Source of the DNA: Flavobacterium piscis
GTDB lineage: Bacteria > Bacteroidota > Bacteroidia > Flavobacteriales > Flavobacteriaceae
Reading direction: 5' to 3'
Length of the DNA stretch: 64,000 nt
Assembly: GCF_001686925.1 (NCBI RefSeq)
Contig: NZ_LVEN01000046.1
Span: 372,001 to 436,000 of the forward strand
Every line of letters begins with the position of its first letter. Within the stretch, counting starts at the first letter, position 1. Made by a program: the position numbers and the translations under genes. This document shows positions 26,969-35,453 of this stretch, piece after piece. Below the pieces are notes generated by a model, which was given only the letters and a program-made list of their open reading frames with translations, was not told the origin of the DNA and did not search any database.

Positions 26969-27637
26969 ATGAAAAAGTTAATTATAGGAGCGGCAATTTT
27001 ATTTGTTCAAATGTCTTTTGGTCAGGTTACCAAAGAGTTAGGTGAATTTGATACTGTAAAAGTTTACGATAAATTAAGCGTAAAATTAGTTCAGTCGTCT
27101 GAAAATAAAGTTGTTATAAAAGGAACGAGAGAAGCAGAACTGGAAGCTGTAAACAAAAACGGAATATTAAAATTAAGAATGCCTTTTCCTAAACTTTTGT
27201 CAGGAAATGATCTTCAGGTAACTTTGTATTACAAACATATAGAGTTGATTGATGTTAATGAAGGTGCCGATGTAAAAAGCGACGGAACTATAAAGGCAAC
27301 TTCTTTTAAAGTTAGTGCACAGGAAGGCGGTAAAATCAATGTAGATTTAGATGTTGATAAACTAAAAGTAAGTTCAGTTTCAGGAGGTGAAATTACTGCA
27401 ACAGGTAAAGCAGCCAATCTTGATGCAAGTTTAGGAGCTGGAGGATATTTCCTTGGAAGTAAATTAGCCACGTCTCAGACTAAAGTAAGCGTTTCTGCGG
27501 GCGGAAAAGCAGATGTGAATGCATCAACCCTTGTCGACGCTAAAGTAAGCGCAGGAGGCTCTATTTACATTTATGGAAAACCGAAACAAATTAATCAGAA
27601 AACGGTTTTTGGGGGTAAAATAGAAGAAGTAAAATAA
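26969..27637 (+). CDS. Head GIN (DUF2807) domain secreted protein
   Basis: A 222-residue exported protein. Signal peptide 1-18 (MKKLIIGAAILFVQMSFGQ) is followed by repeating beta strands typical of the DUF2807 'head GIN' domain: GEFDTVKVYDKLSVKLVQS, then Gly/Ala/Ser-rich coils VSAQEGGKINVDLDVDKLKV, ASLGAGGYFLGS and VSAGGKADVNAS forming a beta-helix-like stack. Such proteins are common in Bacteroidota with no known role. It lies 24 bases after rnr and 11 before the exporter, so a transcript shared with rnr is likely. Confidence 0.85.
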   Translation: MKKLIIGAAILFVQMSFGQVTKELGEFDTVKVYDKLSVKLVQSSENKVVIKGTREAELEAVNKNGILKLRMPFPKLLSGNDLQVTLYYKHIELIDVNEGADVKSDGTIKATSFKVSAQEGGKINVDLDVDKLKVSSVSGGEITATGKAANLDASLGAGGYFLGSKLATSQTKVSVSAGGKADVNASTLVDAKVSAGGSIYIYGKPKQINQKTVFGGKIEEVK

Positions 27638-27648
27638 ATCGTATTTGA

Positions 27649-28326
27649 ATGATAAATGATATTTTAGCTGGACTGCCATGGGGACTTTTTTTAAGTTTTA
27701 TGGTAGGTCCGGTATTTTTTATACTACTGGAAACCAGTATTACAAAAGGATTCAGGGCTGCAATAGTTTTTGATCTTGGTGTAGTATTAGGTGATATTTT
27801 TTTTATAGGAATTGCGTATTTAGGAAGTTACAGACTGATTCAGAGTTTAAAAGATAAACCGGCACTCTTTATTTTTGGCGGAATCATTATGCTGGCTTAC
27901 GGCATAATCTCTTTCATAAGATTAAAAAATGAAGAAAAAATTGATGATGAAGAAATTGATCGTGATATCATCAAAAGAAACTACGGCAGTTTGTTTGTAA
28001 AAGGCTTTTTACTCAACGTTATCAACATTGGTGTATTAGGTTTTTGGTTAGCAGTGATCATTTCTGTAGGGCCAAAATTAGAAATGCAAAACTCACGAAT
28101 GTTTACTTTTTTTGCTTCGGTAATTATTACTTATTTAGCTGTTGATTGTCTTAAAATATTATTAGCCAAACAGTTAAAAACAAAAATGACTCCAACCAAT
28201 ATTCTTAAAATCAAAAAAGCGATTAGTATTGTTTTAATGGTTTTTGGTCTTGTGTTAATAACTCAGGGTTGGTTTCCAAAAGAAAAGGAAATGGTTCGAA
28301 ATGCTTTTGAGAAGATTGAAAAGTAG
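27649..28326 (+). CDS. LysE/RhtB family exporter
   Basis: A 225-residue inner-membrane protein with six hydrophobic segments. GLPWGLFLSFMVGPVFFILL at residues 8-27 is the LysE family signature (GxxxGxxxGP followed by a helix). A charged cytoplasmic loop KNEEKIDDEEIDRDIIKRNY follows around 92-111, and NVINIGVLGFWLAVI is the second GP-like repeat region. It likely exports amino acids or related metabolites, substrate unknown. It is the third gene after rnr and ends with a hairpin terminator. Confidence 0.85.
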   Translation: MINDILAGLPWGLFLSFMVGPVFFILLETSITKGFRAAIVFDLGVVLGDIFFIGIAYLGSYRLIQSLKDKPALFIFGGIIMLAYGIISFIRLKNEEKIDDEEIDRDIIKRNYGSLFVKGFLLNVINIGVLGFWLAVIISVGPKLEMQNSRMFTFFASVIITYLAVDCLKILLAKQLKTKMTPTNILKIKKAISIVLMVFGLVLITQGWFPKEKEMVRNAFEKIEK

Positions 28327-28353
28327 TTGTTAATAACTCAAATATAATATATA

Positions 28354-28382
28354 AAAACCTCTGAATTTCAGAGGTTTTTTTG
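28354..28382 (+). terminator. Terminator after the LysE-type exporter
   Basis: AACCTCTGAA paired with TTCAGAGGTT followed by seven T, ending the rnr operon. Confidence 0.85.
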
Positions 28383-28410
28383 TGTTTAATAGTTACATTA
28401 AACGTATAGT

Positions 28411-28512
28411 TTGTCATTTCGAAAAAGGAGAAATCCTCGCGAGAAGCTCGACAAAGATTTGATTTTCGCTGCGGAGTTACTTACGAGGATTTCTCCTTCG
28501 TCGAAATGACAA
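28411..28512. repeat. REP-like palindromic element (TTGTCATTTCGA family)
   Basis: Left arm TTGTCATTTCGA with AAAAAGGAGAAATCCTCG pairs with the right arm CGAGGATTTCTCCTTCGTC then GAAATGACAA. An AT-rich middle includes TCTCGACAAAG. The same outer words occur at 43221-43323. It folds as a long stem in an intergenic space with no coding capacity. This is a Flavobacterium-type REP element. Confidence 0.75.
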
Positions 28513-28651
28513 GATTGTGGAAAATTAGAATTAAACTTCAAATTTTTTTTAAGGTTTTAAAGGGATCTTCCCGATTCGAACGTAAACTTTATCTAATTTT
28601 TTCTAAAAATTAAGCACAAAAAAAAGAGACACATTTCTGTATCTCTTTTAG

Positions 28652-28722
28652 AGGCATCGTCCGGATTCGAACCGGAGTAGGAGCTTTTGCAGAGCCCAGC
28701 CTAGCCGCTCGGCCACGACGCC
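28652..28722 (-). tRNA. tRNA-Cys (GCA)
   Basis: A 71-nucleotide cloverleaf on the minus strand: acceptor GGCGTCG pairs with CGATGCC, discriminator U. Anticodon loop CTGCAAA holds GCA in the middle. T-loop GGTTCGAATCC is standard. CCA is not encoded. Confidence 0.95.
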
Positions 28723-28815
28723 GTAGTTGAACGGATGGCAAAAGTAACTAAAATCTTTAAATTTCAAAAGTTTAAAATGAAGTATTTTAAAAAATTACTT
28801 TTTTTCTTGAAAGAA

Positions 28816-29175
28816 TTACTTTCTCATTTCCGTCATTTTTATAGTAACTGATTCAACATCACCACCAATAGGAGGATTTATTTTAGAAACCCAAACTGTA
28901 GTTTTTTTTGCAGTTTCTATTTCAGCAAGTACTCGAATATTGATTCTTTTGGCTACATGCTCTAATAAATGCGAACGAATGGCCATTTCTTCTGTCACAA
29001 TTTTGTTCAAATGTACATAATCAACAGTGTCTGCAAGATGATCTGTGTCGGCTGATTGCTGTAAATTAGTTTTAATTTTTAGATCAACCGTATAGTCAGA
29101 TCCAATTTTTCCTTCTTCAATCATGCATCCGTGGTACGAAAAAGTACGGATGTTTTTTAATTTTATAACTCCCAT
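28816..29175 (-). CDS. folB: Dihydroneopterin aldolase
   Basis: A 119-residue enzyme of tetrahydrofolate synthesis that cleaves dihydroneopterin to hydroxymethyl-dihydropterin and glycolaldehyde. It starts GVIKLKNIRTFSYHGCMIEE, the FolB N-terminal strand with YHG. IKTNLQQSADTDHLADTVDY holds the acidic DTVDY motif with the substrate-binding Asp/Tyr. The C-terminal VSKINPPIGGDVESVTIKM is typical (KxxPPIxG). It is monocistronic on the minus strand, convergent to tRNA-Cys. Confidence 0.93.
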   Translation of the reverse strand: MGVIKLKNIRTFSYHGCMIEEGKIGSDYTVDLKIKTNLQQSADTDHLADTVDYVHLNKIVTEEMAIRSHLLEHVAKRINIRVLAEIETAKKTTVWVSKINPPIGGDVESVTIKMTEMRK

Positions 29176-29186
29176 TTTCTTATTGT

Positions 29187-29250
29187 TTCAAGTTTAAAGT
29201 TTCAGGTTTTCCGCCACTTAAATAACTTTAAACCTGAAACCTGAAACCTT
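29187..29250. repeat. Imperfect inverted repeat of GTTTCAGGTTT words
   Basis: CAAGTTTAAAGTTTCAGGTT faces AACCTGAAACCTGAAACC across about 15 bases in the folB-glnS intergenic space. Such AAACTTTAAACCTGAAAC words recur at 40953 and 41148. A glnS promoter element TATCTTTG (29256-29263) lies just downstream. Confidence 0.45.
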
Positions 29251-29282
29251 TTTTTTATCTTTGCTAAAATTACTATAAAATA

Positions 29283-31400
29283 ATGGCATCAGAAGAGAAA
29301 TCACTCAATTTTATTGAACAAATCATAGAAGAAGATCTTAAATCAGGTCTTTCGCAAAGTAAACTTCATTTTCGTTTTCCACCAGAACCAAATGGTTATT
29401 TACATATTGGTCATGCAAGTTCTATTGCATTAAATTTTGGTTTAGGAATTGATTATCAGTCACCTGTAAATTTACGTTTTGATGATACCAATCCTGAAAA
29501 AGAAGAACAGGAATTTGTTGACGCCATTAAAAAGGACGTTGAATGGCTGGGTTATACCTGGGCAGAAGAACGTTATGCTTCAGATTATTTTCAACAATTG
29601 TATGATTGGGCAGTTTTATTAATTAAAAAAGATAAAGCCTATGTTGATAGTCAGTCTTCTGAAGATATGGCGATTCAAAAAGGAACGCCGTCTACAATTG
29701 GAACAGATAGTCCGTACAGAAATCGTTCTGTTGAAGAAAATTTAGGTTTATTCGAAAGAATGAAAAACGGTGAATTTGAGGCTGGAACTCATATTCTTCG
29801 TGCTAAAATAGATATGAAATCTACCAATATGTTGATGCGTGATCCTATCATGTACAGGATTTTACATAAAGAACATCACAGGACCGGAGATGCCTGGAAA
29901 ATATATCCAATGTACGATTGGGCACACGGACAAAGTGATTATCTTGAAGAAATTTCACACTCATTTTGTACGCTTGAATTTTTGCCTCACCGCGAATTAT
30001 ATGATTGGTTTTTAGACCAGATTTTAGAAGAAAATAAACTGCGTCCGAAGCAAAGAGAATTTGCAAGACGTAACTTATCACATACCGTTGTTAGTAAAAG
30101 AAAATTACAGCAACTAGTTAAGGAAAAGCATGTTAACGGTTGGGACGATCCTAGAATGTCTACCATTTCAGGGTTAAGAAGACGTGGTTATACGGCTGCT
30201 TCATTACGTAATTTTGCCAATACAATTGGTATTGCAAAACGTGATAATTTAATCAATGTATCGGTTTTAGAATTTTGTATTCGTGAAGATTTGAACAAAA
30301 TTGCACCTCGTGTAATGGCTGTTTTAGATCCTGTAAAATTGGTAATTACAAATTATCCTGAAGGAAAAGAGGAGTGGTTGGAAGCTGAAAATAATCAGGA
30401 AGATGAAAATGCAGGTTTCAGAAAAGTGCCTTTTTCTCGTGAATTATACATAGAAAGAGAAGACTTTCTTGAAGAAGCTCCGGCGAAGTTTTTCCGTTTG
30501 ACTTTAGGAAAAGAAGTACGTCTTAAAAATGCCTATATCATTAAAGGTGAAAGTGTTATAAAAGATACAGAAGGAAATATTACAGAGATTCATGTAACTT
30601 ATGATACCGATTCTTTGAGCGGAAGTGGGACAGAAGCAAGCCAAAGAAAAGTATCGGGAACTTTGCATTGGGTTTCTATTTCGCATGCCGTTGAAGCAGA
30701 AGTTCGTATGTACGATCGTTTGTTTACAGATGAAGCTCCGGACAGTTATAAAGACAAAAATTTCCTGGATTTTGTAAATCCAAATTCGCTAGAAATTATC
30801 ACAGGTTTTGTTGAACCAAGTTTATCAACAGCTCAAAACGAAGATAAATTCCAATTTCAACGTTTGGGTTATTTTACTGTTGATAAAGATTCAACTGCTT
30901 CAAAATTAGTATTTAACAAAACTGTTGGATTGAAAGATGCCTGGGAAGAGAAAGGTAAAAAAGAAGAAAACAGCATCAATAATTCTTTAAAAGATATAAA
31001 CAAATATTTTAAAGTTGAGACCAAACCGGAACGTATTGCAATCGAAAGTGCAATAGGGGAGAGTATCAAAAATGTTTCCAGTTTCTCTTTATTGCAAAAT
31101 TCATTAAAGAAGAATATCAACAATAATAAAGGTTCATTGTTATTTGCTCAGTTTATTTTGAAATATTCAATTTTGAAATCTAAGGATTTTGAAGAAGATG
31201 ATATTAAAAAATTATATACAATGTCTCTAAGAAGTGAGTCAACTTATGTTCGATCTAAAGCACTTTTGAATTTAAGAGATATTGAAGATTTAGATTTAAG
31301 AAATCAGTTTCAAGACGAAATTTTGAAATCTTTTTCAAATCCTCCAAAAAATGCTTCTGAGAGAGAAATTGAAATTCTTAAGGAAATGGTAAAGATATAA
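29283..31400 (+). CDS. glnS: Glutaminyl-tRNA synthetase with extra C-terminal helical region
   Basis: Class I synthetase that charges tRNA-Gln with glutamine in the cytoplasm. The 705 residues comprise HIGH motif FPPEPNGYLHIGHASSIALN (37-56), VVSKRKLQQLV in place of KMSKS (near 270), then the anticodon-binding beta-barrel domain up to about residue 560. About 145 further residues follow after DAWEEKGKK. They are mostly helical, with repeated IAIESAIGESIKNV, SLKKNI and SEREIEILKEMVKI. E. coli GlnRS is 554 residues, so this is an added domain; it does not look like YqeY. It begins after a TATCTTTG promoter element at 29256-29263 and ends with a terminator. Confidence 0.93.
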   Translation: MASEEKSLNFIEQIIEEDLKSGLSQSKLHFRFPPEPNGYLHIGHASSIALNFGLGIDYQSPVNLRFDDTNPEKEEQEFVDAIKKDVEWLGYTWAEERYASDYFQQLYDWAVLLIKKDKAYVDSQSSEDMAIQKGTPSTIGTDSPYRNRSVEENLGLFERMKNGEFEAGTHILRAKIDMKSTNMLMRDPIMYRILHKEHHRTGDAWKIYPMYDWAHGQSDYLEEISHSFCTLEFLPHRELYDWFLDQILEENKLRPKQREFARRNLSHTVVSKRKLQQLVKEKHVNGWDDPRMSTISGLRRRGYTAASLRNFANTIGIAKRDNLINVSVLEFCIREDLNKIAPRVMAVLDPVKLVITNYPEGKEEWLEAENNQEDENAGFRKVPFSRELYIEREDFLEEAPAKFFRLTLGKEVRLKNAYIIKGESVIKDTEGNITEIHVTYDTDSLSGSGTEASQRKVSGTLHWVSISHAVEAEVRMYDRLFTDEAPDSYKDKNFLDFVNPNSLEIITGFVEPSLSTAQNEDKFQFQRLGYFTVDKDSTASKLVFNKTVGLKDAWEEKGKKEENSINNSLKDINKYFKVETKPERIAIESAIGESIKNVSSFSLLQNSLKKNINNNKGSLLFAQFILKYSILKSKDFEEDDIKKLYTMSLRSESTYVRSKALLNLRDIEDLDLRNQFQDEILKSFSNPPKNASEREIEILKEMVKI

Positions 31401-31419
31401 TATCAATATAATCTATTGA

Positions 31420-31447
31420 AAAGCGCTTTTTATAAGCGCTTTTTTTA
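31420..31447 (+). terminator. Terminator of glnS
   Basis: AAAGCGC hairpin with its complement GCGCTTT around a TTTTATAA loop and a following T-run. Confidence 0.85.
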
Positions 31448-31492
31448 TTATTTATGTTTTCTATTGATAAATGGAAATTAATAGTTTTTGTA

Positions 31493-31655
31493 GATTAAAA
31501 TCAGCTTCCATAAATTGATTTTAAGCTAATTTTTTAATTCTTCCACCTCATTAATCATCTTTTAAAAAATGATTAAATAGAAGCTTTTATTTTAATTTTA
31601 GAGCTAGTTTTACCTTGTTTTTTGGGTTGTTAACATCTAATTGTTTATAAAGTTG
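31493..31655. repeat. Long degenerate repeat, copy A (with micro-ORF)
   Basis: First of three related ~160-base units in the 1.2-kb gene-free stretch 31448-32623. It starts GATTAAAATCAGCTTCC and ends TTGTTTATAAAGTTG. Copy B starts 329 bases later and copy C 328 after that, so spacing is regular. On the minus strand it holds a ten-codon frame MINEVEELKN at 31526-31558 with stop. The conserved block is the AAGCTAATTTTTTAATTC and TTAATCATCTTTTAAAA segment. Confidence 0.75.
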
Positions 31656-31821
31656 AAGGTTGATTATAATTTATTCAGATCTCATATCTTTTTAAATTTC
31701 ACTTTTTATTTTCAACTACTAAATTTATAAAATCAATTTTTATTATTGTAATTTATATTTTTTAAGTTTCTTACTATTATATATTAAAATTATTACTATT
31801 TAATTTTACATAAATTTTAAT

Positions 31822-31980
31822 GATTAAAAGTGACTTTCATAAATTAATTTTAAGCTAATTTTTTAATTCTTTTAGCTCATTAATCATCTTTTAAAAAATC
31901 ATTTAACAGAGATCCTTATTTTAATTTTCGATTTTATTTTACCTATTTTACGGCTTTTTAATCTAAAATTGTTGTTCAAG
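31822..31980. repeat. Long degenerate repeat, copy B (with micro-ORF)
   Basis: Starts GATTAAAAGTGACTTTC, then follows the same order of blocks as copy A, with greater divergence at the end. Minus-strand frame MINELKELKN at 31855-31887 with TAG stop is retained. The inverted AATCAT/ATGATT stem of copy A is broken here. Confidence 0.75.
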
Positions 31981-32149
31981 ATCAATGTCATGATTATTTT
32001 GTTATCAATTTCAAATTCTATTTTATCGAATAATTTTAAAAATTATTCTGTTTTATATAATCGTTAAAATTGATTGTAATTGATTTATTAATGTTTTTTA
32101 ATTATTATTCATGAAAACTATATAAAATATATTTTTAATAGATGAATTT

Positions 32150-32312
32150 GATTAAAAACAGCCTTCATAAATTGATTTTAAGCTATTTTTTAATTTCTTC
32201 CATGCCATTAATCATCTTTTGAATTATTGTCGTTTTTTAAGCTTTATTTAAGTTTTTGAGCTCTATTTTCTTAGTTTAACGGGTTGTTAACATACAATTG
32301 TTTATAAAGTTG
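32150..32312. repeat. Long degenerate repeat, copy C (with micro-ORF)
   Basis: Starts GATTAAAAACAGCCTTC and ends TTGTTTATAAAGTTG like copy A. Minus-strand frame MINGMEEIKK at 32183-32215 with TAG stop is retained despite one insertion and one deletion relative to A that cancel out. The rest of the 31448-32623 space shows AT-rich sequence with no coding frame that I can support. Confidence 0.75.
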
Positions 32313-32623
32313 GTATTTTTATCCAAAGGTCAAATCTAAAGTGTCAAATTTCAAAATACACTTAAGAATCGAATCTGAATTTTTTCTAAAATTTAAAAAT
32401 GCATAATTTTTGGTTTTGGGGTTAATTCTAAATCTGAATTCTAAAGATTGGTTTTATGGTCGATTGTAATTGTGATTGTATTTTGATAATACTTCTAGCG
32501 TAAAAGTATTTTTCAGAGGGTAGTTCATAATTTGAAAATTTCATGAAATTAATTTTAATGGCTTATTTGAAATTTTGTCTTTCGTTTTGACAAAAACAAT
32601 TTTAATCCTTAAATTTTAATATT

Positions 32624-33103
32624 ATGAAAATTCTATTTTTTACGCTATCGATTTTATTTGCAAATATTGCAATTTCTCAAACACACCAAATTACAAAACA
32701 CAATGGTGAAGAACTGGATGTTAATTTTATAAAAGCCGAAAATGATTTGGTTTATTATTCCTTCAATGGAAGTGCCGAAGAACATAAAATTAGCAAATAT
32801 GCCGTTTCAAAAATTACCAATAAACAATCTAATCAAACTCAAAAAGTTTCTGATAAAGTTATAGTAGATTCAAAATCAGATTATAAATTAGTAACCGTTT
32901 TATCTCAGGACAAGACAATTGGTTTAAAACAAGTGGCCAATTTTTCAGGAGTCTCGACAAAGACAAAAGGTGAACCGCCAATTGCAAATAAAAACCAGAC
33001 TGCTATGAGAATCAAGACACAATCTGCTTCAAGCGGATATCCGTTTGTTAGTATTGTTGAAAAAGCAGATGGTAAGTATGAAGCTGTAGCTTATGTGTAT
33101 TAA
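32624..33103 (+). CDS. Hypothetical secreted protein
   Basis: A 159-residue exported protein. Signal peptide MKILFFTLSILFANIAISQ (cleavage near residue 19). Mature part: beta-rich HNGEELDVNFIKAENDLVYY segment, then a charged middle and a C-terminal YPFVSIVEKADGKYEAVAYV stretch. A polar spacer rich in Lys, Thr and Gln runs around 75-125. I recognise no family. It is separated from the repeat array by about 310 bases and from the YtxH operon by 94, and may be independently transcribed. Confidence 0.65.
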   Translation: MKILFFTLSILFANIAISQTHQITKHNGEELDVNFIKAENDLVYYSFNGSAEEHKISKYAVSKITNKQSNQTQKVSDKVIVDSKSDYKLVTVLSQDKTIGLKQVANFSGVSTKTKGEPPIANKNQTAMRIKTQSASSGYPFVSIVEKADGKYEAVAYVY

Positions 33104-33197
33104 ATTTAGTGTTAATTTTTATTAAATTACAATTAACCAATAATTTATAATTCAAAAAAGCAGTACCTTTAGTATTCATTTAAATTTTAATATTATT

Positions 33198-33524
33198 ATG
33201 TCAAAAAACTTAAATACAGTTGCAGCAATTTTAGCTGGTGCTGCGGTAGGAGCAGCAATCGGAATTTTATTTGCTCCGGAAAAAGGATCAAAAACCCGTG
33301 CTAAACTTAAGGAAGGTTTAGATGATGCCAAACATAATTTGCAGGACTCACTTTCGGCAAGTTCTGAAGTGCTACGTGAAAAATTTACAAAAGCAAAAGA
33401 AAATTTAGACGGAACTTATGGAGAGTTACTTTCGAATATGAGTTATAAAACTGAAGAAGTAATTGGTTTTTTAGAATCTAAATTAGCTGATTTAAAAGCG
33501 CAAAACGCTAAGCTTCAAAAATAA
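33198..33524 (+). CDS. YtxH domain protein
   Basis: A 108-residue membrane-associated protein. N-terminal hydrophobic glycine/alanine-rich segment at 7-25 (VAAILAGAAVGAAIGILFAP) and the EKGSKTRAKLKEGLDDAK motif are the YtxH signature. The rest is a long amphipathic coiled coil with KEKFTKAKENLDGTYGELL-like heptads. YtxH proteins are often stress-induced, function unclear. It is first in a three-gene run with a holin-like and a small helical protein; a long hairpin follows it. Confidence 0.85.
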   Translation: MSKNLNTVAAILAGAAVGAAIGILFAPEKGSKTRAKLKEGLDDAKHNLQDSLSASSEVLREKFTKAKENLDGTYGELLSNMSYKTEEVIGFLESKLADLKAQNAKLQK

Positions 33525-33532
33525 TAATCCAG

Positions 33533-33636
33533 GAAGCACAAAGCTCAATGTGATTTTGATGATTTGTTTTGGTTATTTTAATTTTAGAATAATCGAATGC
33601 AGTTATTAAGTCAAGAGTTTTGTGCTTCTTTTTTTA
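33533..33636 (+). other. Long-arm hairpin between ytxH and holin-like gene
   Basis: GAAGCACAAAGCTC at 33533-33546 is complementary, with one mismatch, to GAGTTTTGTGCTTC near 33617-33630, followed by T-rich bases. It could be a partial terminator or processing site in the operon. The start ATG of the next gene is 33652. Confidence 0.45.
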
Positions 33637-33651
33637 ATTAAAATTACAATT

Positions 33652-34002
33652 ATGGCATTTGAAGAATTAAAAGAAAACACCGAAAATATTCAGGATCAGG
33701 CTAAAGTTTATATGGAAAGCCACTTAGCTTATTACAAACTTTGGGGTTTTAAGGTGGCCATGAAGTCAACAACTTTAATTTTAAAGTTTACTTTGATTTT
33801 ATTGTGTTTTAGTATGGTAATGATTTTTGGATCTTTTGCTGCAGCATATGCTTTTGGATCTTTGTTCGAAAGTAACGCACTTGGTTTCTTGGCAGTAGGA
33901 GGGATCTATTTAATCTTTACAATTTTACTTTTCTTCCTGAAAGATAAAGTTGTTGAAGGTCCGATATTAGAGAAATTTTCAGAAATCTTTTTTAATGACT
34001 AA
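33652..34002 (+). CDS. Phage holin family-like membrane protein
   Basis: A 116-residue protein starting MAFEELKENTENIQDQAK. ATG at 33652 is preferred to the start at 33622, which lies inside the hairpin. Amphipathic N-terminus then two helices (about 45-68 and 75-98, LILKFTLILLCFSMVMIF and FLAVGGIYLIFTILLFFL). This is the layout of the PspC-independent 'phage holin family' proteins that accompany YtxH in Bacteroidota. It probably sits in the inner membrane in an envelope-stress module. It has a 2-base gap to the next gene. Confidence 0.75.
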   Translation: MAFEELKENTENIQDQAKVYMESHLAYYKLWGFKVAMKSTTLILKFTLILLCFSMVMIFGSFAAAYAFGSLFESNALGFLAVGGIYLIFTILLFFLKDKVVEGPILEKFSEIFFND

Positions 34003-34004
34003 TT

Positions 34005-34259
34005 ATGGAAAATAAAAAATACTCATCATACGCAGCAATCGAAAGAGATCTGGAGATTTTAAAACTGGAGAAAGAGATTAATTACCAGAAACTGGTTTTA
34101 AGTTTTCAAAGAACAAAGGAATCTATTACGCCACAAAGTATAGTTGGCGGAGTTTTTTCTTCTTACAAAGAATATTTCACCAGATCATATCCACAGATTT
34201 TGCAATCAATTTTACCCTATATTATCAATTGGTTTATCAATAAAAAAAGAGGCAATTAA
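34005..34259 (+). CDS. Small helical protein in YtxH operon (DUF6327-like)
   Basis: An 84-residue protein with strong helix-forming N-terminus (SSYAAIERDLEILKLEKEIN) and an amphipathic C-terminus ending IINWFINKKRGN. I recall this as the DUF6327-type partner of YtxH and holin proteins but did not verify. It is the last gene of the three-gene operon. Its stop codon lies in the following hairpin. Confidence 0.65.
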   Translation: MENKKYSSYAAIERDLEILKLEKEINYQKLVLSFQRTKESITPQSIVGGVFSSYKEYFTRSYPQILQSILPYIINWFINKKRGN

Positions 34260-34270
34260 GCCTCTTTTTT
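34242..34270. terminator. Bidirectional terminator, YtxH operon / SPFH gene
   Basis: AAAAAGAGGC - AATTAA - GCCTCTTTTTT, overlapping the last codons of the plus-strand gene and ending just before the minus-strand SPFH stop. Confidence 0.9.
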
Positions 34271-34278
34271 GTTTTGTG

Positions 34279-35265
34279 TTATTGTTCTGTTTCTGGTAAG
34301 ATATCATCTTCATAACCAGATTGAGGTTGAATAGGTTTTGATTTCTTCTCTATTTTCTTGTTGTTTTTCTTCATCATTTCACCAACCTGATTTGATGCTG
34401 AGAATGATGCAACCATATTGTTTAGCATATCACTTCCGGCTTGTGGTGAGTTTGGCAACAAGATTAAGTTTGAATTGGCATCGGCACCAATTGCTTGTAA
34501 TGTATCATAATGTTGAGTCACAACAATTAGGGCAGAAGCTTCCTGAGAATTAATACCAACGCTGTTCAAAACTTCAACACTTTCTACAAGACCTCTTGCA
34601 ATTTCGCGACGCTGATCTGCAATACCTTGACCTTGTAAACGTTTACTTTCTGCTTCAGCTTTTGCTTTTGCAACGATTCTGATTCTTGAACTTTCAGCTT
34701 CAAATTCAGCAGCTGTTTTTTCTCTGTCGGCAGCATTAATTCTGTTCATGGCGTTCTTAACCTGAATGTCCGGATCAATATCAGTAACCAAAGTATTGAT
34801 AATATCATATCCGTAAGTAGTCATTGCTTCATTCAATTCTCTTTTTACTGCAATTGCGATGTCATCTTTTCTTTCAAAAACATCATCCAGTTTTAGTTTT
34901 GGAACTTCGGCACGAACAACATCAAAAACATAAGCGGTAATCTGATCGTGTGGATATTCCAGTTTATAAAAAGCATCATATACTTTTTCCTGAATCACTT
35001 TAAACTGAACCGAAACTTTCATTTTGATAAAAACGTTGTCTTTGGTTTTGGTTTCGATGATAACATCTAACTGTTGAATTTTAAGATTTACACGTCCTGC
35101 AATTCTGTCGACTATCGGAATTTTAAGTTGTAAACCTGAATTTCTTACGCTTAAAAATTTACCAAATCTTTCGATTACAACAGACGATTGTTGTTTCACG
35201 GTAAAAAAAGAAGACATGAAAATAAAGAATGCGAGGACTAAAAAGATAATAAGTGCTGGATTCAT
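34279..35265 (-). CDS. SPFH/band 7 (stomatin-like) membrane protein
   Basis: A 328-residue protein with one N-terminal membrane helix (about 4-20, ALIIFLVLAFFIFMSSFF). The band 7 domain follows (VVIERFGKFLSVRNSGLQLK; then QLDVIIETKTKDNVFIKMKV; then YPHDQITAYVFDVVRAEVPK). A long charged coiled coil (EFEAESSRIRIVAKAKAEAE) leads to a QASALIVVTQHYDTLQ region. This matches the QmcA/HflKC-type family that forms oligomeric membrane scaffolds. It is a single minus-strand gene. No NfeD partner lies beside it in this window. Confidence 0.9.
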   Translation of the reverse strand: MNPALIIFLVLAFFIFMSSFFTVKQQSSVVIERFGKFLSVRNSGLQLKIPIVDRIAGRVNLKIQQLDVIIETKTKDNVFIKMKVSVQFKVIQEKVYDAFYKLEYPHDQITAYVFDVVRAEVPKLKLDDVFERKDDIAIAVKRELNEAMTTYGYDIINTLVTDIDPDIQVKNAMNRINAADREKTAAEFEAESSRIRIVAKAKAEAESKRLQGQGIADQRREIARGLVESVEVLNSVGINSQEASALIVVTQHYDTLQAIGADANSNLILLPNSPQAGSDMLNNMVASFSASNQVGEMMKKNNKKIEKKSKPIQPQSGYEDDILPETEQ

Positions 35266-35453
35266 AATGATATTGATTTAGTTTTTATGATCTGGTAAAT
35301 TACGAATAATCTGCCAAATTCAATTTTTTTTAGCGTAAAAAAAACGCTAAGTACATTTTAATAATGTTCTTAGCGCTTAGATTATTTTTCCATTAAGATA
35401 TTAAGTTCATAAAGCTTGACTTAATTTTCTTAATCTCTTAATGGTAGAAAAAA

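Noticed and set aside
31448..32623. CRISPR-like array
   Set aside because: Units are ~160 bases and diverged with no identical short repeats or spacers, and no cas genes nearby.
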